From Sphagnum magellanicum (lineage: Eukaryota; Streptophyta; Sphagnopsida; Sphagnales; Sphagnaceae): a stretch of DNA of 64,000 nucleotides. Under the pieces are notes generated by a model. The model made no database searches and was not told where the DNA came from. It worked only from the letters and a program-made list of their open reading frames with translations. Below are positions 1-12,700 of the stretch, in pieces; position 1 is the first letter of the stretch, and the number at the start of each line of letters is the position of its first letter. The DNA lies in NCBI GenBank assembly GCA_021904315.1, contig CM038925.1, positions 1,242,501-1,306,500 of the forward strand. Direction: 5' to 3'. The position numbers were made by a program, and so were the translations under genes.

Positions 1-197
1 CTTTTTCAGCCTTGGGGCCAATAGAAGGCCACAAAGTTCAGCATTTGTTAGTAACTTGGGGCAGATTGAAAAGATTTTTACTATTTCAGCCTTGACTTGT
101 AGTGTAAAGCCCTTGGGGCTGATTTCAACTTTTGCACCAATAGGAATGCTTGATTTGAGTTGAACATTGTGGCCTTGACTCCTTGTGTCAAGTGGCC
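1..197. mobile_element. Truncated, old copy of the Tourist-like MITE found at 41111-41417
   Basis: The text shared with 41270-41417 includes the 'aaagttcagcattt', 'gcaccaataggaatgcttga' and 'gttgaaca' stretches in the same order. The right end reads ...agtggcc followed by TAA at 198-200, a degraded form of the intact element's agcgggcc-TAA end. The left part lies outside the window. This copy carries an extra internal segment (about 90-130) not present in the other one, and many substitutions, so it is older. Confidence 0.7.
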
Positions 198-1558
198 TAA
201 GATCTTGAGACAGATTTTCAAAACCAAACCTAGAATTTACTTTGTTGAAGATTGGGAACCAGGTTTATTAATGTGTGAAACCAAAAGTGAAACTGTCTTA
301 AATCTCTTAAGCTAAACATAGCCACACAACGCCACCAGTGCTCAGTATGTCACCCTGCAAGTTAAAATTGGATGAAGAAAAGTCAAAGCATGCCAGTTTG
401 GCTCAGCAAAATGGTTTTGGCCCAACATTTTTGCACTGTTTGGTAAGGCTGGTAAAAGGTACAGCAAATCCTAACACCTGCCAGAGAAGAAGAGTGTAGT
501 AAATATGATCTGACTACCGCTCCCTGTTTCTTATTGGCCAATCATAATGATTGGTCCAGATGTTTTGCTATTAGTAGTCTCTAACGTACTTTCAGTGCCC
601 TTTAACTTTTAGTTATAAGGGTGGGGTTGAAACAAGTAAAAAAACTAAACTTGGATGTGAGAAATAGTTTGCAGGGTCACATACTGATCACAGCTGGAGA
701 TGCTTTAAGAGGCCTCATTCAGAAAGGTAAATTAAACATTGAGGGTGCTGGACCCTGGTTTGCCATGGTGGAAAAAAGATCCAATCACCTAATAGTCAAA
801 AGTTGAGCAAGTTGGTGGCAGCTCCATTGGAGTCCGTCCTTGCCTTTGTCACTCTCCCCTCTCTCATCCAGAAACTCCACGAGGGGAATGATGATGTGGT
901 GTGGTGACTGAAATAATTATACCGGTCAGTTTTTCATCCTTCACTTCAGTAGCCTTGAATTCAACCCTTTGGTGCCTAGGCCCTGTGTACCTAGCATTGG
1001 CTGTTTTCACCGCAGAATGCAAATCACTCATAGATCTGCCCAGTCATAAATAACTTTGAAGATAGAAAAAAGTGATCATTACTTTATATATCTATAGGTT
1101 CACTTTGTCATCATCCCTTGCGTGATTTTGGCTGAAATTTTCCTCAAAATGTTTAAAGTTTAAATCCAAATAGTTGATTTTGTAATCCCTCTCATGGATG
1201 AATTGATTTGACTACATTTCAAACTACATCTTTGAAGAAAGATAATTTGAAAGTACAAATGGCTTAAGAGTGGGGTTGAGAGTTCTGAAGAACCCTTTTC
1301 CCCTCCCTATGTGTGTGTGTGTGTGTTGCTGCTGCTAGCTCTAATAGCATCTCCACCAGTGCTCTGTATGTGACCCTACAAAAATGTTACTCTCTTCCAA
1401 GTTTAGTTATTTACTTTTTTTCCAACCTCACCCATAAAACTAAAACTGGGACTGCAAATAGATGCAAGACTACTAATAGCAATCAACCTGAACCAATCAA
1501 ACTATCTAGCCAATCAACAGCAAGTGTTAGGCTTTGATGTGCCTTTAACCAGCGTCAG

Positions 1559-1623
1559 CTGCAAACTGTGCAAAAATGCTGGTGGAGGTTTAGGGTTTCT
1601 GCAAACTGTGCAAAAATGCTGGT
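1559..1623. repeat. Two-copy direct repeat, 25 bp, spaced 40 bp
   Basis: The stretch beginning ctgcaaactgtgcaaaaatg is present identically at 1559-1583 and 1599-1623, separated by 15 bases containing tttaggg. Confidence 0.85.
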
Positions 1624-4600
1624 TGTTCCTAATATGAAAGTTCTCACCAATTGGAGAAAACTAAGCTCATCATCTGCATTGGGTCATTACCTACCAATTT
1701 TTACAGATTTTGAGGGAGACAAGAGCATCCATGGATGACACTTCTGATGTCAGATTTCTTCTCAATCAGATCATCAGAGATTTGTTGTATTAGTTGTTTT
1801 GAGTGGAGGTGAAATTACTAGCCTTTTTATTCTTAGCCATTTACAAATTTGTAAAGAAAAATATTCCTCCACGCCAGCAGTAGGCACTTGGTGCATCCAA
1901 CCCAATACAACACCTGCAGCATCCACACGTGAGCTGATGATTTGTATACGTAGCTAGTTGCATCATGGCGGAAAAGACATGCCACATCCTGCATTGCCAG
2001 CACTGGAGAATGTGGAGGTGATGAGAGGCTGCTGCTTTGTTGCCTTACAGTTCTGTGGGTAGTTCAGTGCTAACTTGACTTCAAACATTTTGGCAAGGGT
2101 GAAACATTCCTGAGTTGTTGTATATCTGGTTGAATCTACCTATAGAAATATTGGCATGAATATGTGTATTGTAACACAAGCAGCTCATCTCATGATGACT
2201 CTGTCCTTTAGGACAGATTCAAACCAAAAAACTTCCCTTACTGGATCTAGAACAACTCATTTAGATGCATAACACTTCCATGGAACATGCCCATCCATCA
2301 CATGCACATATGGTACTTCAGATGTCACTCACACTTTAAGTCAAGATACAGAAAAAAATTAAATTATGACCAAATCCTACATCAATGTGTATGTAGTCAC
2401 TTCCAGTGTTGTGCAGTTATTTGGATTTTCAAAGAACCCTCAGTTTTGGTTTCTTTAATAGCTCAGAATTGGAGAATAGCCAATTTCAATTCTCTGAAAA
2501 AATAAAATGGAATCAAAGAATCGTAGATCCTAAGTCCTGGTTAATCCAAAAATCTTAAAGAACTTGTGAAAGACCCAACAAAGAACAGACAGTTTTCTGG
2601 TTGGTTGTTTGATTTTTTTTGAGAACCATGGGTACGTATGCATATATATCAAAATTGGGTCTTTAATCTTGTTTGAGAATTGCAGTTAGGAATCCCCAAG
2701 AACCACCACCCCGATTACCAACAGGGTCTCTTCCTGTATCTAATAACCACCCAACACTGATCTGTGACAAGTTTATGAAGGATGGAGCTAGGTATGAATA
2801 TGACAATGGCATTACTAGTTTCTGCATCCATGCTGGATGAGTAGGGTGAGAGCCTCCTTCAATGTTCTCCACTGTGTCTGCAGATTGCAGCAATCTCCAT
2901 AAGCTAGCAACAAAACAAACTGCCTTCATGAAGGGCTCCCAGCCATTTATTTCCATGTATGATGAGCAGTAAGAATCTCATACCAGTGCTCATATATATC
3001 CCCAATATTTTTTTTGTCAAAAACAAACACAATATCAATATTAATATCACACTCGTAACACAGCCTGACTTATAAGGATTAGGTTTAGAGTGCTCAGAAT
3101 ACCAGAATTTACCATCCTTTGTGAGAATTGAGACCACCCTCTTTTCATCTGCACACAGAGAGAGCCAGCAATTTATGAAATGTTCATCATCCAAGCACTG
3201 AAGGGTTGTAGCATCATTGGGCCAATGAGTGCCAATGGTGGTACCAATAGCCGATAGGTATGGAGAAAGGGGTGATACCTATATATATTCGTACCAATAC
3301 CAATTGGTATGGAGAAAGGGGGTGAGAACTTTCATATTAGGAACAACCAATTTGGTATTAAAAACAAGGGGTGTGTCACACTGTGTGGCCTTGCTATTTA
3401 CATTAAAAAAGTATCTTAAGGCAAAAGAAGAATTATGAAAATTCAAATACTTCACCATGCAAAAATATAATCTTCAAAAAAAAAATCCTCATAAAGAAAC
3501 CAAAATGCTTCAAGATATCATAACTCTATAATTAATCTCAAGTTTCAACACAAGCCAAAGTATCATCTTTCAAAAATCCTCATATAGAAATAGACCTATT
3601 ACCTAGGGGCCAAAATCCATTAAGCTACTATACTCTATAATGAATCAAAACACAACATCCTTGCCTTGGTAGGCAAGCCTCAAGACCAAAAAATGGACAT
3701 ACCAGGACAACAATGGTATGGACAAATCTCAAATCATTTCTAGGTACCTGAGTGAGTTTCAGGATGGTTTAAGTCAAGCATTGATGGCCAGCTGATATTA
3801 CTTGAGACCCAATTGGCTTGGGCATGGAAGCCCCCCTCTTTTGAGATTTAAGTTTGCAGATAGGGTTGAATGTGATTAGTGTGTCCATAGCTCATAATAT
3901 CAACTTGTCATGGGAGGTTATGAGTTATCATACTTTTTTGTTGAGTAATTGCACAAGTAAATGAATGAATGATCACTCAGTACAAGAGGCTTATGATTGG
4001 GCAATTATGATATGAAAATTGAGCAAAAACATGTGGAAGTTCTCAAGGACAACACAACACAACCATCACCAGGTGTGCACCATTTGAACAACAATTTTTT
4101 GAGATTGAGGAAGAATACAAATGTACTAATAAGTAGTGTGAGCAATGGAGCTATATTAGAGTGATAATTTGTCATGTAGGGGGTGGAAGGGAGGGGGGAA
4201 TACAAAGGAGCAGCTGTTTGGTGTTGCCATAAAGTAGTATACCATAGTACATTGGCAACTTTGACACTAATTATATTATTTTCAGAAACGTTGAAAGAAA
4301 TTCAATTTTTTCCTTTTCAAATAGCCAATTTTGTGAGGGAAATTATTGAGTGTTCAAGAATAATTTATTTTCTGAAATGAAAATTTCAAATTTAATTAAT
4401 TATTTGACAGACATGTGTTGAAGTTGCCACAGTACAATGGTATACATAAATTGGAAAAATTATGATGTTATATACTCAATTTTCAATTAGTCATTTACAG
4501 TCCTGATCTTTAGGGTTTTAGATGTAGGTTGTAGGTTCGAGTTTGACCTAGCTTTTGATGGTCCTGGACTGGTCAAATTGAAAACAAATATGTTCATTCC

Positions 4601-5194
4601 AACATAATATGGTTCTTCATATGGCAGTAGACCTTGCCTCATGACACACTCAAGGTAAACTGTGTGATTTCATCCATTCCAATGTACACAATATATGGGA
4701 TATACACTGTAGTTTGACACATTTTGACATTAATGTAATAGGTGCCATAGTATCACGGTTTTTTTCCACTATTTTTTGACCAAAAAAATTGGCAATTTTT
4801 TTCAAAAATTAGAAAATTTGTCAAATTTACACTAGGAAAAGAAAACTTCCCCAATTTTTCCCAATCCTTTTTGGTTGAAAAAGGAACCAAATTTATCAGG
4901 AAAAAAATCATTGCGCACTATCTCTTCTCTTCTCATATATAACTATCTTGTATAATGCTCTTACCAGACCATAACAGACACTAACAGCACAGAGCTTTTT
5001 ACAACCATGCTCATACATCCAGCAAGCATCAAATCACACAAGGCACTTTAAAATCACCTCTGGCCACTCCTTCAGTTGGAGACTCTCAAAAGACAAACAC
5101 CCATGTTCGACAATTCTTGAATTTAAGACGTCCATCTGTTGTCCATGGATGATTAGATCTTCAATTCACTCCTATACTTTTCAATCAACCAGCA

Positions 5195-5236
5195 TCTCTC
5201 TCTCTCTCTCTCTCGCTCTCACACACACACACACAC
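5195..5236. repeat. Compound (CT)n(CA)n microsatellite
   Basis: An uninterrupted CT run is followed by CGCTCT and then an AC run. Confidence 0.9.
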
Positions 5237-5590
5237 ATAACACAAAAACACACATTGTTAACAGCAACTTTTATTCCCAAGAGATGCATTCCAATGGTTA
5301 CGATTCTGAGTAAATCAATACACATCCTAGATTGAATTACTTGCCTAACTCAGTGAGCGGCATATGCGCTACACACCCCACCAGATGTGGTTTCTGATGT
5401 CCTCAGAATCCAATACAAAACCTGTTTTAGTGGCCCGCTTGCTGACATATCTCTTCCTCATTGCCTCTACAGACAAGAAGAAGTTCAACGGGCATGAAGG
5501 GTTTAGAGTTTAGGGTTTAGGCTACACAAAATTAGCACTGCCAAGATGTTTCCTAAACATCCGAGCACTTGAAATTATCCAAATCCTTGC

Positions 5591-5985
5591 TTGAATTTTC
5601 AAGAGCTACAGAAACCTAGGAAGGTCCCTCATCAGTTCTTCACCTTGCAGCAATTGCATACGGGTTCAAGCTCTGTGCACATAACTTTACAAGAAGAACC
5701 AGTTGGTACATCACGTCCTGTGCCTTGTTGGAAGCTTGACATGCATTGTACTGCTATGAATTCACTCAAGACATTATCTACTCATTTCCAGGTTTTGAGT
5801 TTCCTTGCTTGGAAAGGGATGTGATTGACATTGGTTCTTCTTTACCAGTGCACACAAAGTTGAGCTATGCTATGTCAAGAATGGTGCAAAAGCCAGACTG
5901 CAATTGTAGCAGGCTAGGAAGAATGCTTCTCGCTTCATGGACAGAGGATTGGAGAGTACAGAGCACATTCCAACATGGAGAGTAG
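5591..5985 (+). other. Possible coding relic, unrecognised
   Basis: Two overlapping open frames (5591-5824 and 5746-5985) have a fairly non-repetitive amino-acid make-up. The second includes a Cys/Trp-containing stretch (KPDCNCSRLGR, then SWTEDW). They would need a frameshift near 5750-5820 to join. I recognise no domain and see no clear exon signals. It could be an exon fragment of an unannotated gene, a pseudogene or chance. Confidence 0.2.
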
Positions 5986-6740
5986 AAGAAGTACCCATGC
6001 ATAATGTGCCACTTCATTTGGGAGGTCCATTTGGCATTTACACAAATGTTTCCATATGTACATGATCTATGTTAAAAGTAGTGTGAGGATATGGAAAGAT
6101 GCTACATGGAAGAGCTCAATCATATGTCAGAATTTTTTGTATTTTTGAACTTTGATTTTAACATAAAACAGAATGCAATTGTTTGGGTGTGCATGATTAC
6201 AAAAGAGTTCACAATCTTGGACAGTAATTGTAAAGTCCTGGTTTGGGATATGAGAAATTTGTGTTGAGATTTCATTGCGAAACAGATGTTTCCAACATAT
6301 GTAGTAGAGCTGCCTTTTAGGTGTTTGGATTCATGAAAGTCATGGTCAACGAAGGAAAAGACAACCAACAAATTAGGGGCTAAAGTCCCTTGAAGCTAGT
6401 GCACTCTATAATGAAACTCAATATATATCCCTACCTAGCAAAGGCCCGGCCAACAAACTTGGGCTCCAAGCATCCATAAGAAGGTAATGCACAAATTGTC
6501 GTATACCATATGTGGTAGCCTACTTGAGATCTGTGCATCACACATTGTTGTTACAACATTGAATGTCATCACTGCTAGAATGTGGTTATGTCAATTGAGT
6601 AGTTTTAAGGATGTGGGTTGTCGATATGTTTCGCCGATCTCATGGCTTTTAACAAAGTTGACAACATTCGGATGTTTAGGTGATGTAGTAGTGCGACCAG
6701 CTTCTTCAGTTGGAAGATTTGGGTCCAGAAGTTTGAAAGT

Positions 6741-7300
6741 TTCTTACCAGCCTTGTACTGGTATTAGGGTTGAAGGCCCGATTATTGGTTGGTATGAGGC
6801 AGGTAAAATACTTTGTGCAAGGTTAGTATTGCCTCAGGACATACGAGCTTGGTGGGGTCTTTCAATACCATCACACAAATGAGTCTTTTATAATAAATAG
6901 ACGAATGAATGGAAAGGGCGATCGAACATCATCGCAAGCGAACAAAAAACCAAGGATATTATATAAGTAGATAGTGTTGACCAGGTAACAACTTTTGAAC
7001 ATAGGGGCTGAGCTGGTGGTATTGGTATGAAATTTTTTAAAAAAAAATTGTTACCAGCATTGTACTGATATTGGATTTTTAAAAAAACTTTCATACTAGG
7101 CTCCTCGTCCTCGTATTAGGGACCAAGGCTGATTTTTTGCTGGTATGTAACACGTAATATACTCAAGATCAATATGGTCTTGGTATTTGTATTGGTATTA
7201 TTACCATAGGTCCCTACCAAGTATTACATACTGATAGAAGGTTGGTATTGTCTCAAGTCATACCAATCTATATACAAAAGGTTCTAACCTGATACCTACC
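6741..7300. repeat. TACCA/TGGTA-rich dispersed element, duplicated
   Basis: The phrases 'ttaccagc.ttgtactg.tatt' (about 6744 and 7051) and 'aggtt.gtattg.ctca.g.cata' (about 6820 and 7241) occur twice in the same order, so a ~100-bp unit is duplicated with divergence. Short palindromic taccaat/attggta words recur here and at 3230-3360. Open frames across this stretch are not believable genes. Confidence 0.5.
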
Positions 7301-7439
7301 CAACACTACCCAACACTCCAATGTACCATGCAAAAAGCCTATAGGTAAATCAAACCAACACTAAAGAATTAGGCCCCCCAATAGTATGTCTTGCAATTAG
7401 ACGACGTTGGAAATGGTGAGAAAAAAATATAGGAATTTT

Positions 7440-9000
7440 TTTTTTTGGCTCAGCCAATGAGGTCATGGAGAATTCACCCAAGAGGCCCAGGGTTTTTTTC
7501 CTTTGGGGAGGGCAGGGAAGGTTGGATTTTAAAAAATAAAAATTTAAAGCTTTTTTTGCTGCTCTCGAGATGTTCTCATCAAGTTTCCAAGAGGTTCCCA
7601 ATAAGTTCCCTAAGATTTATTGAGATGTTCCCAATAGTGCCACACGTTTATTTCATATGTTTTGCCCAAAGTTGTCCTCTTTTCACCTACATAGTACTAG
7701 TGTGAACCCGGTGCATAATGCACCCGTGGCCCCCGCCTGCCGTTACTTACTTCGGACCGGAAGCAACCTCTCCTCCTGCACGGTTGTTGTGAATGCTCCC
7801 CGGAGCTGCTGGCCAGCCGTCATCCAAAAAAAAAAAGATAAAAAAAGAAGCAAATACGTAGCCTTAGATTTTTCCGAAAAAACAAATCCAAAAAAAAAAG
7901 ATAAAAAAGAAGCAAATACGTAGCCTTAGATTTTTCTGCCCATTTCTTATTTTTTATTTTGTTTCTTCATTTTTGTTAATTTAAAAGAAGGGGAGAAAAA
8001 TCCGAAAAAACAAATCCAAAAAAAAAAGATAAAAAAAAAGCAAATACGTAGCTTTAGATTTTTCTGCCCATTTCTTATTTTTTATTTTTTAATCCAAAAA
8101 AAAATTAAAAAAAACAAATACGTAGCCTTAGATTTTTTCGAAAAAACAAATCCAAAAGAAAAAGGATAAAAAAAGAAGCAAATACGTAGCAGAATTGGTC
8201 TCTGCTGCTCATTTCTGGGGGGTTGCAGAATCGGCATCGCAGAGACCGTTAACAGGTCGGAACACCCTCATACGGACGGACTAAGTGAATTTATATATAA
8301 GATATAGGTGGGTCACAGGGCAGGCACTTCATCTTCAAGTAGAAACTTCTATTTTGGGAAGTCTTCAGTTTTTTTTTTTTTTTTTTGGGTGATGGACCAA
8401 TAAAAAATGGCTCATTGCCCCCAAGAGAAAAAAAAGGTTGAACTTGGGAGGCAACCCCATTGAACTAATTCAAAGATGAAATAAGTACCCCCAGTTTATA
8501 ATGGGGGTATTAGCCCAGGCCAAAAATGGAGACGAAGAGTTTTGGAACATAAAAATTTCATGCAGCCAATGGGAAGGCTCAGCATGCACTCAAAGTGCCT
8601 TGATTTTTTTTTCTCTTAAGTTTTGGGTTTTGGAAGGAGGGGTGGGGGGAGGGGAGGATTTTTTTCATTTTTCCTTTGTTCTAAACATGTTCCCTTCAAG
8701 TTCTCAATGGTTTCCCAGTGTATTCCCCAAGGGTGTTCCCAATAGCACCTCACTTTAATCCCATATGTTTTGCCCAAAGTCCTCTCCCTTCTCACCTATA
8801 TAGCTGGGGCAAAGGGCAAAGCATTTCATCTTTTCATAGAATTTTTTATTTTAGGGAGCATTCATGATTTCAACTTTTTTTTGTGATGGGCCAATCAAAT
8901 TGGCTCATTGCAAAAAAAAGAAAAAAAAAGTTGGAGTTGTAAGGCACCCCCAACTAATTAATATGAAACAGAATAAATAAGTACCCGCAGTTTATGAATA
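7440..9000. repeat. Two neighbouring copies of one element, the first split by an insertion
   Basis: Copy B (about 8501-9000) reads through 'catatgttttgcccaaag', 'cacctatatag', 'gcatttcatctt', 'gatgggccaatcaaa' and 'aagtacccgcagttta'. Copy A has the same landmarks in the same order, but its first half is at about 7440-7700 and its second half at about 8290-8500. The 590 bp between has no counterpart in copy B, so it was inserted after duplication or removed from B. Confidence 0.65.
7824..8190. repeat. Five-copy A-rich tandem-like repeat with core CAAATACGTAGC
   Basis: The core caaatacgtagc(c/t)ttagattttt begins at 7851, 7913, 8041 and 8115; a truncated fifth core starts at 8179. Each core is preceded by an A-rich run like atccaaaaa...gataaaaa. 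Spacing is irregular (62, 128, 74, 64), so some units carry extra sequence. It lies inside the insertion described at 7700-8290. Confidence 0.8.
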
Positions 9001-9773
9001 CTCTGAACTAAATATAATTAGTGGTACCCATGACCTTCGGACACCCGTGGCGACGTCACTCCAGTCACCTCGAACGTGCAGTGGTCTCGACTGACGTTGT
9101 GCGAATATTAGAATCAGCCGTGTGTACCCTCAGGTTATCAGTCCGGGTATTGATTCCATTATCCATCGTGAGAAAACCCAAAACCCCGATTCTGACATAA
9201 TGAACCTTGATTCTCGAAAGTTTTAAAATTTTTAAAAAGCACGCACCTGTATATAACCGCCGAAAGAATATATAACCGTCGATTCTTTCGATAGTGTGGG
9301 GGGGGGGGGGGGAGGGGGGGGGGAGGGGAAGGTTTTTTGTTCAAGGTTTGCATAATTTTCATTGAAGAATATTACAAACAGTTGAAGACGGTGACTCCTG
9401 TAAGGGAATGGCGGAATTTGCTCTCTCACATACATACCTACCTAACCATCACATACCGAACTACCAACCCACCCCTCGCAGTTCAAGTACCCTCTTGAAA
9501 CCCTAAAAATTGTAGGCTTTTTCAGACCGTCGTGGCGGGAACCATGGTGGGAGTCACCACGACGACGAGGAGCTTTGAAGCACGCTGCTGCGTCTGCGAT
9601 CTCGATCCCTCAGCTGGGCTGCTTGAGATGAATGCATAATTCCTCACCATCGTTGTTGGGTTGCTGCTATTTTCTCTGTTTTTTTGGTCCATAAAACGTT
9701 CTCAGTAGTTCAGCACTAGGAGTCGTAGTGGAAGTGTAGGGGGAGGTGGGGCAGGTGGTCCCCGGTTGTTGTG
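9001..9773. other. Upstream region of the METTL13-type gene
   Basis: More GC-rich than the flanks. It holds the G tract at 9298-9332, a telobox-like aaaccctaaaaa near 9497 and, close to the start codon, a GA-rich leader. No clear TATA box was found at a usable distance, which would fit a housekeeping promoter. The transcription start cannot be placed. Confidence 0.4.
9298..9332 (+). repeat. Poly-G tract with G-quadruplex potential
   Basis: Runs of 15, 10 and 4 G separated by single A residues, then AAGG. It lies about 440 bp upstream of the METTL13-type start codon. Confidence 0.85.
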
Positions 9774-12700
9774 ATGGGAGTGGATGCTGCAGTGCCACTG
9801 CCCAAGAGCTTGAAGGAGTTCGGGGACGAGAAATACTGGGACGATTTCTTCCGGGCGAGTAAAGGTCAAGCGTTCGAGTGGTATGGCTCCTGGGCTGATC
9901 TTCCGCAGTTGCTGCAGCTCCATTGTGGGTTACGGCCGGATCAGCAACCGCCGCTGCAGATTCTTGTTGTTGGTTGTGGGAATTCCGCGCTGTCGGCGCA
10001 TATGTACGATGCAGGGTTCACGAGCATCGTGAATGTGGATTTCAATAGAAGAGTCATTGCCGAGATGCTGCGCTTGCATGTGCGTGCACGTCCTCTCATG
10101 CGTTGGCTTGTGATGGACATCACGGCTCTCCAGGTATTCTCGTTTGCTCTCTCTCTATCTCTCTTCCAATCCCTAGCTTCAAAACCCTTCCCCAAACCCT
10201 AAATCCGAGCATCAAGCTTCAAACCCTAAACCCTCAGACCCTAGCTCAGTGCTGATAGTTTCAGTCTCAACCTGTCAAGGATTTGAGTGCCTGAGATTTT
10301 CCTTACTCGAAATGAAGAGATTTCAGCAGCCAGATTGCCCTGAAAAAATGATTCTGAGAGAAACCAGAATGTCCATCACCCAGTCAGGCAGCAGCAGCAG
10401 CATCGTCTTGCCCTTACTCTCTTGCATTCTACAATTATTGCAATCTTCTAGGTACTCACCAAATCAGGATGATGCACACACCACCTAGCAAGTAGTTCAG
10501 GCTTTGATTCTGTCAATCCGGCTACAATTAGGGTAATGATTTCTTGAGGAAAAGAATCTTTTTGCAGTCCACGAGACAGAGACGCACAGAAGTGATGATA
10601 ATGTTTGGAGCCTCTGATTCTGTCCTCTACCTTTGATTGTGAGTTCTGCAGTGTTTATATAAGCAATGTGATCAGAGGTCTGACAACATGGGACTGTGGA
10701 GGTTGCAGTTTGCAGAAAGCTCTTTTGATGTGGTTCTGGATAAGGGCAGTCTCGATGCCCTGACAGGGGAACCAGAAGAGCCCCTAACTGCAGCAAAAAG
10801 TCTTCTTTCTGAGGTTTTTGTTTCAGATTATTTCACAGGTTGCATGATGTCTGTTGGCAGGTGGTGCGCCTTATTTAGAGAATTGTTTGCAGGGAAGAAA
10901 AAACCATGCTCTAATTATCTGCAGTTGTTCCAACTTTTTTCCTGTTGATTAGAGTGTCAACCAGTTATTGTTTTTTGATTTATGGTAGACATGAATTCTG
11001 ACAGCAAATTTGTGCAGGTCAAGCGAGTGCTGAGACCTGGTGGCCGATACGTGTGTGTCACATTGGCTCAAAAGCATGTAATTGGTATGTGCTCTCTTTC
11101 TTTCTTTCTTTCAATGAGAGGGTGGATTTTCTCCAACCTTTGTAGGTTTGTTCTATTGAAACATAGCCAGCATTGAAGGTTTTGGGTTGCTGCATGGTTT
11201 GGTAGACTTTGAAGGAGAAAAACTTTTGGGTGATGAGGGCAAACAGGGGTTTTGCTGGAGACATTAAGGCAGGGGTGGGAAATCTGTCTACATCAAGTTT
11301 CTGAAGCATCAAGGGATCCATCTTCCCCGTTGCAGCCTTTCCTAGTTGTTGCCATAAAGACCAATTCTGCTGATATCCCACTTGTGACATTGCTTACTGG
11401 TGATGTTCCACATGCCAATGTGATGCAGGTCATCTTTCTCTCTGTCTCTCTCTGTGTCTGTCTGTCTCTCTCAAGTTTGACATAGCACTGCCCTGAACTT
11501 ATTCCTAGATCAAAACAGATGTGGTTGTGAGAACTTGAAGGTGAGGTTCTCCTACCTTTGGCACAAGGCTGAAGATATATCCAGGGGTTGGATGTCCCAT
11601 AGGGAAGGTGATGTCTCAATTTGTAGTATTTGAAGGTCAATAGAAGAGAGAATAGGATGATTCTTTTCTCTTTTTGCAACATCCAGGGTACTGTATCAAA
11701 AGGGAGCCTGTCTTCTCAAAGATTAGTTACCATCTTGTTTGCCATTTTTGTGAGTCTTGAGGGTGAATCGGAAGCCAGGTGTCAGTTTAGGGGTATTACA
11801 TACAACAAGTCAATGCTTCATTGATGGATGTCCTGGGGAAATTGGAAGTAATTGTAGAAACCATTTGCGAAAGTATGTGCCACTATTGGAATGCCTCTGC
11901 AAGGGTAGTGAGTGCCATTTGTCATCTGCCCCCAATCTAGCTATGGGATCTATGAAAGAAGGGGGATGATAAGCACAGCCTTACATGTACAGTTACACCC
12001 CCTGCCTCAACTGACCCTTGATTGTTGATCTATCACTTGAATCCAAGTATGGTTGTCAGCTGCACTTCTGGTGGAAGGATCTGGGACTTACTAGCTACAC
12101 CATAGATACTTACAAAGCTTCTGCCACATTCAAATGCTGTTGGGTTGTTTGAGGGGGTGGGGGAGGGAGGGATTCTGTATGGCAAGCTTTCTTTGAGGTG
12201 CATGGTGTTCACAAACTGGTTTGTTTGCAGATACAGGCTCTGGTGGATGTTGTGGATGAGGAAAACAAGCTACGAAGTGAAGCCAGGAGTGCTGGGTACA
12301 AAACTAGTCTAAAGCCAGATGAGAAGGAAGTAGAGTCAAAATTGCAAGATATCTATGAGCAACTGCATCCAGGTCGCAGGAACACAGTAGTGTTGGGAGG
12401 GCACTATCCTGCTGTTGTGATGGATGCCAAGCCCCACTCTGCAGCACCCACATACAGGTCGGCTGTTTTCTTGGTTCCCAAGGTGAAGAATCTTTGTACT
12501 CTTCAAACCAAACAACATCACCAATGCCTTACATGTGAATGATTGTTGTGCCTTAGTAATCTCATATGATCAATGAATATTATGGAAATGTTAAGCATGC
12601 AAATCTGTGTTTGCCTGCAGGGCCGAGCTCATGAATGGCTTTTTTCTTCAGAGGAAGGGCAGTGGCAAGTTCTAGAGAGTGCACAAGCAGGTCGGCTTAT

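Larger units (their letters stand above)
201..5590. other. Intergenic DNA, no gene recognised
   Basis: Only short open frames without recognisable domains. Two related segments occur near 330-360 and 1353-1390 (both contain 'ccaccagtgctc.gtatgt.accct'), each followed a few hundred bases later by a 'caatca' and 'gccctttaac' type stretch, so a degraded dispersed repeat of about 250-300 bp is present twice. A TG run lies at 1311-1326. Segments around 3230-3360 are rich in taccaat/attggta motifs like those at 6740-7300. Confidence 0.5.

Noticed and set aside
2663..3194. Two overlapping open frames on the minus strand (97 and 96 codons)
   Set aside because: The residues look ordinary but no family is recognised and no splice sites join them into a sensible product.
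4527..4545. ggttcgagtttgacc, looks like a tRNA B box
   Set aside because: No A box at the right distance and no cloverleaf can be drawn on either strand.
6487..6882. 131-codon open frame on the plus strand
   Set aside because: Half of it is made of the TACCA/TGGTA dispersed repeat, and no domain or splice pattern supports it.
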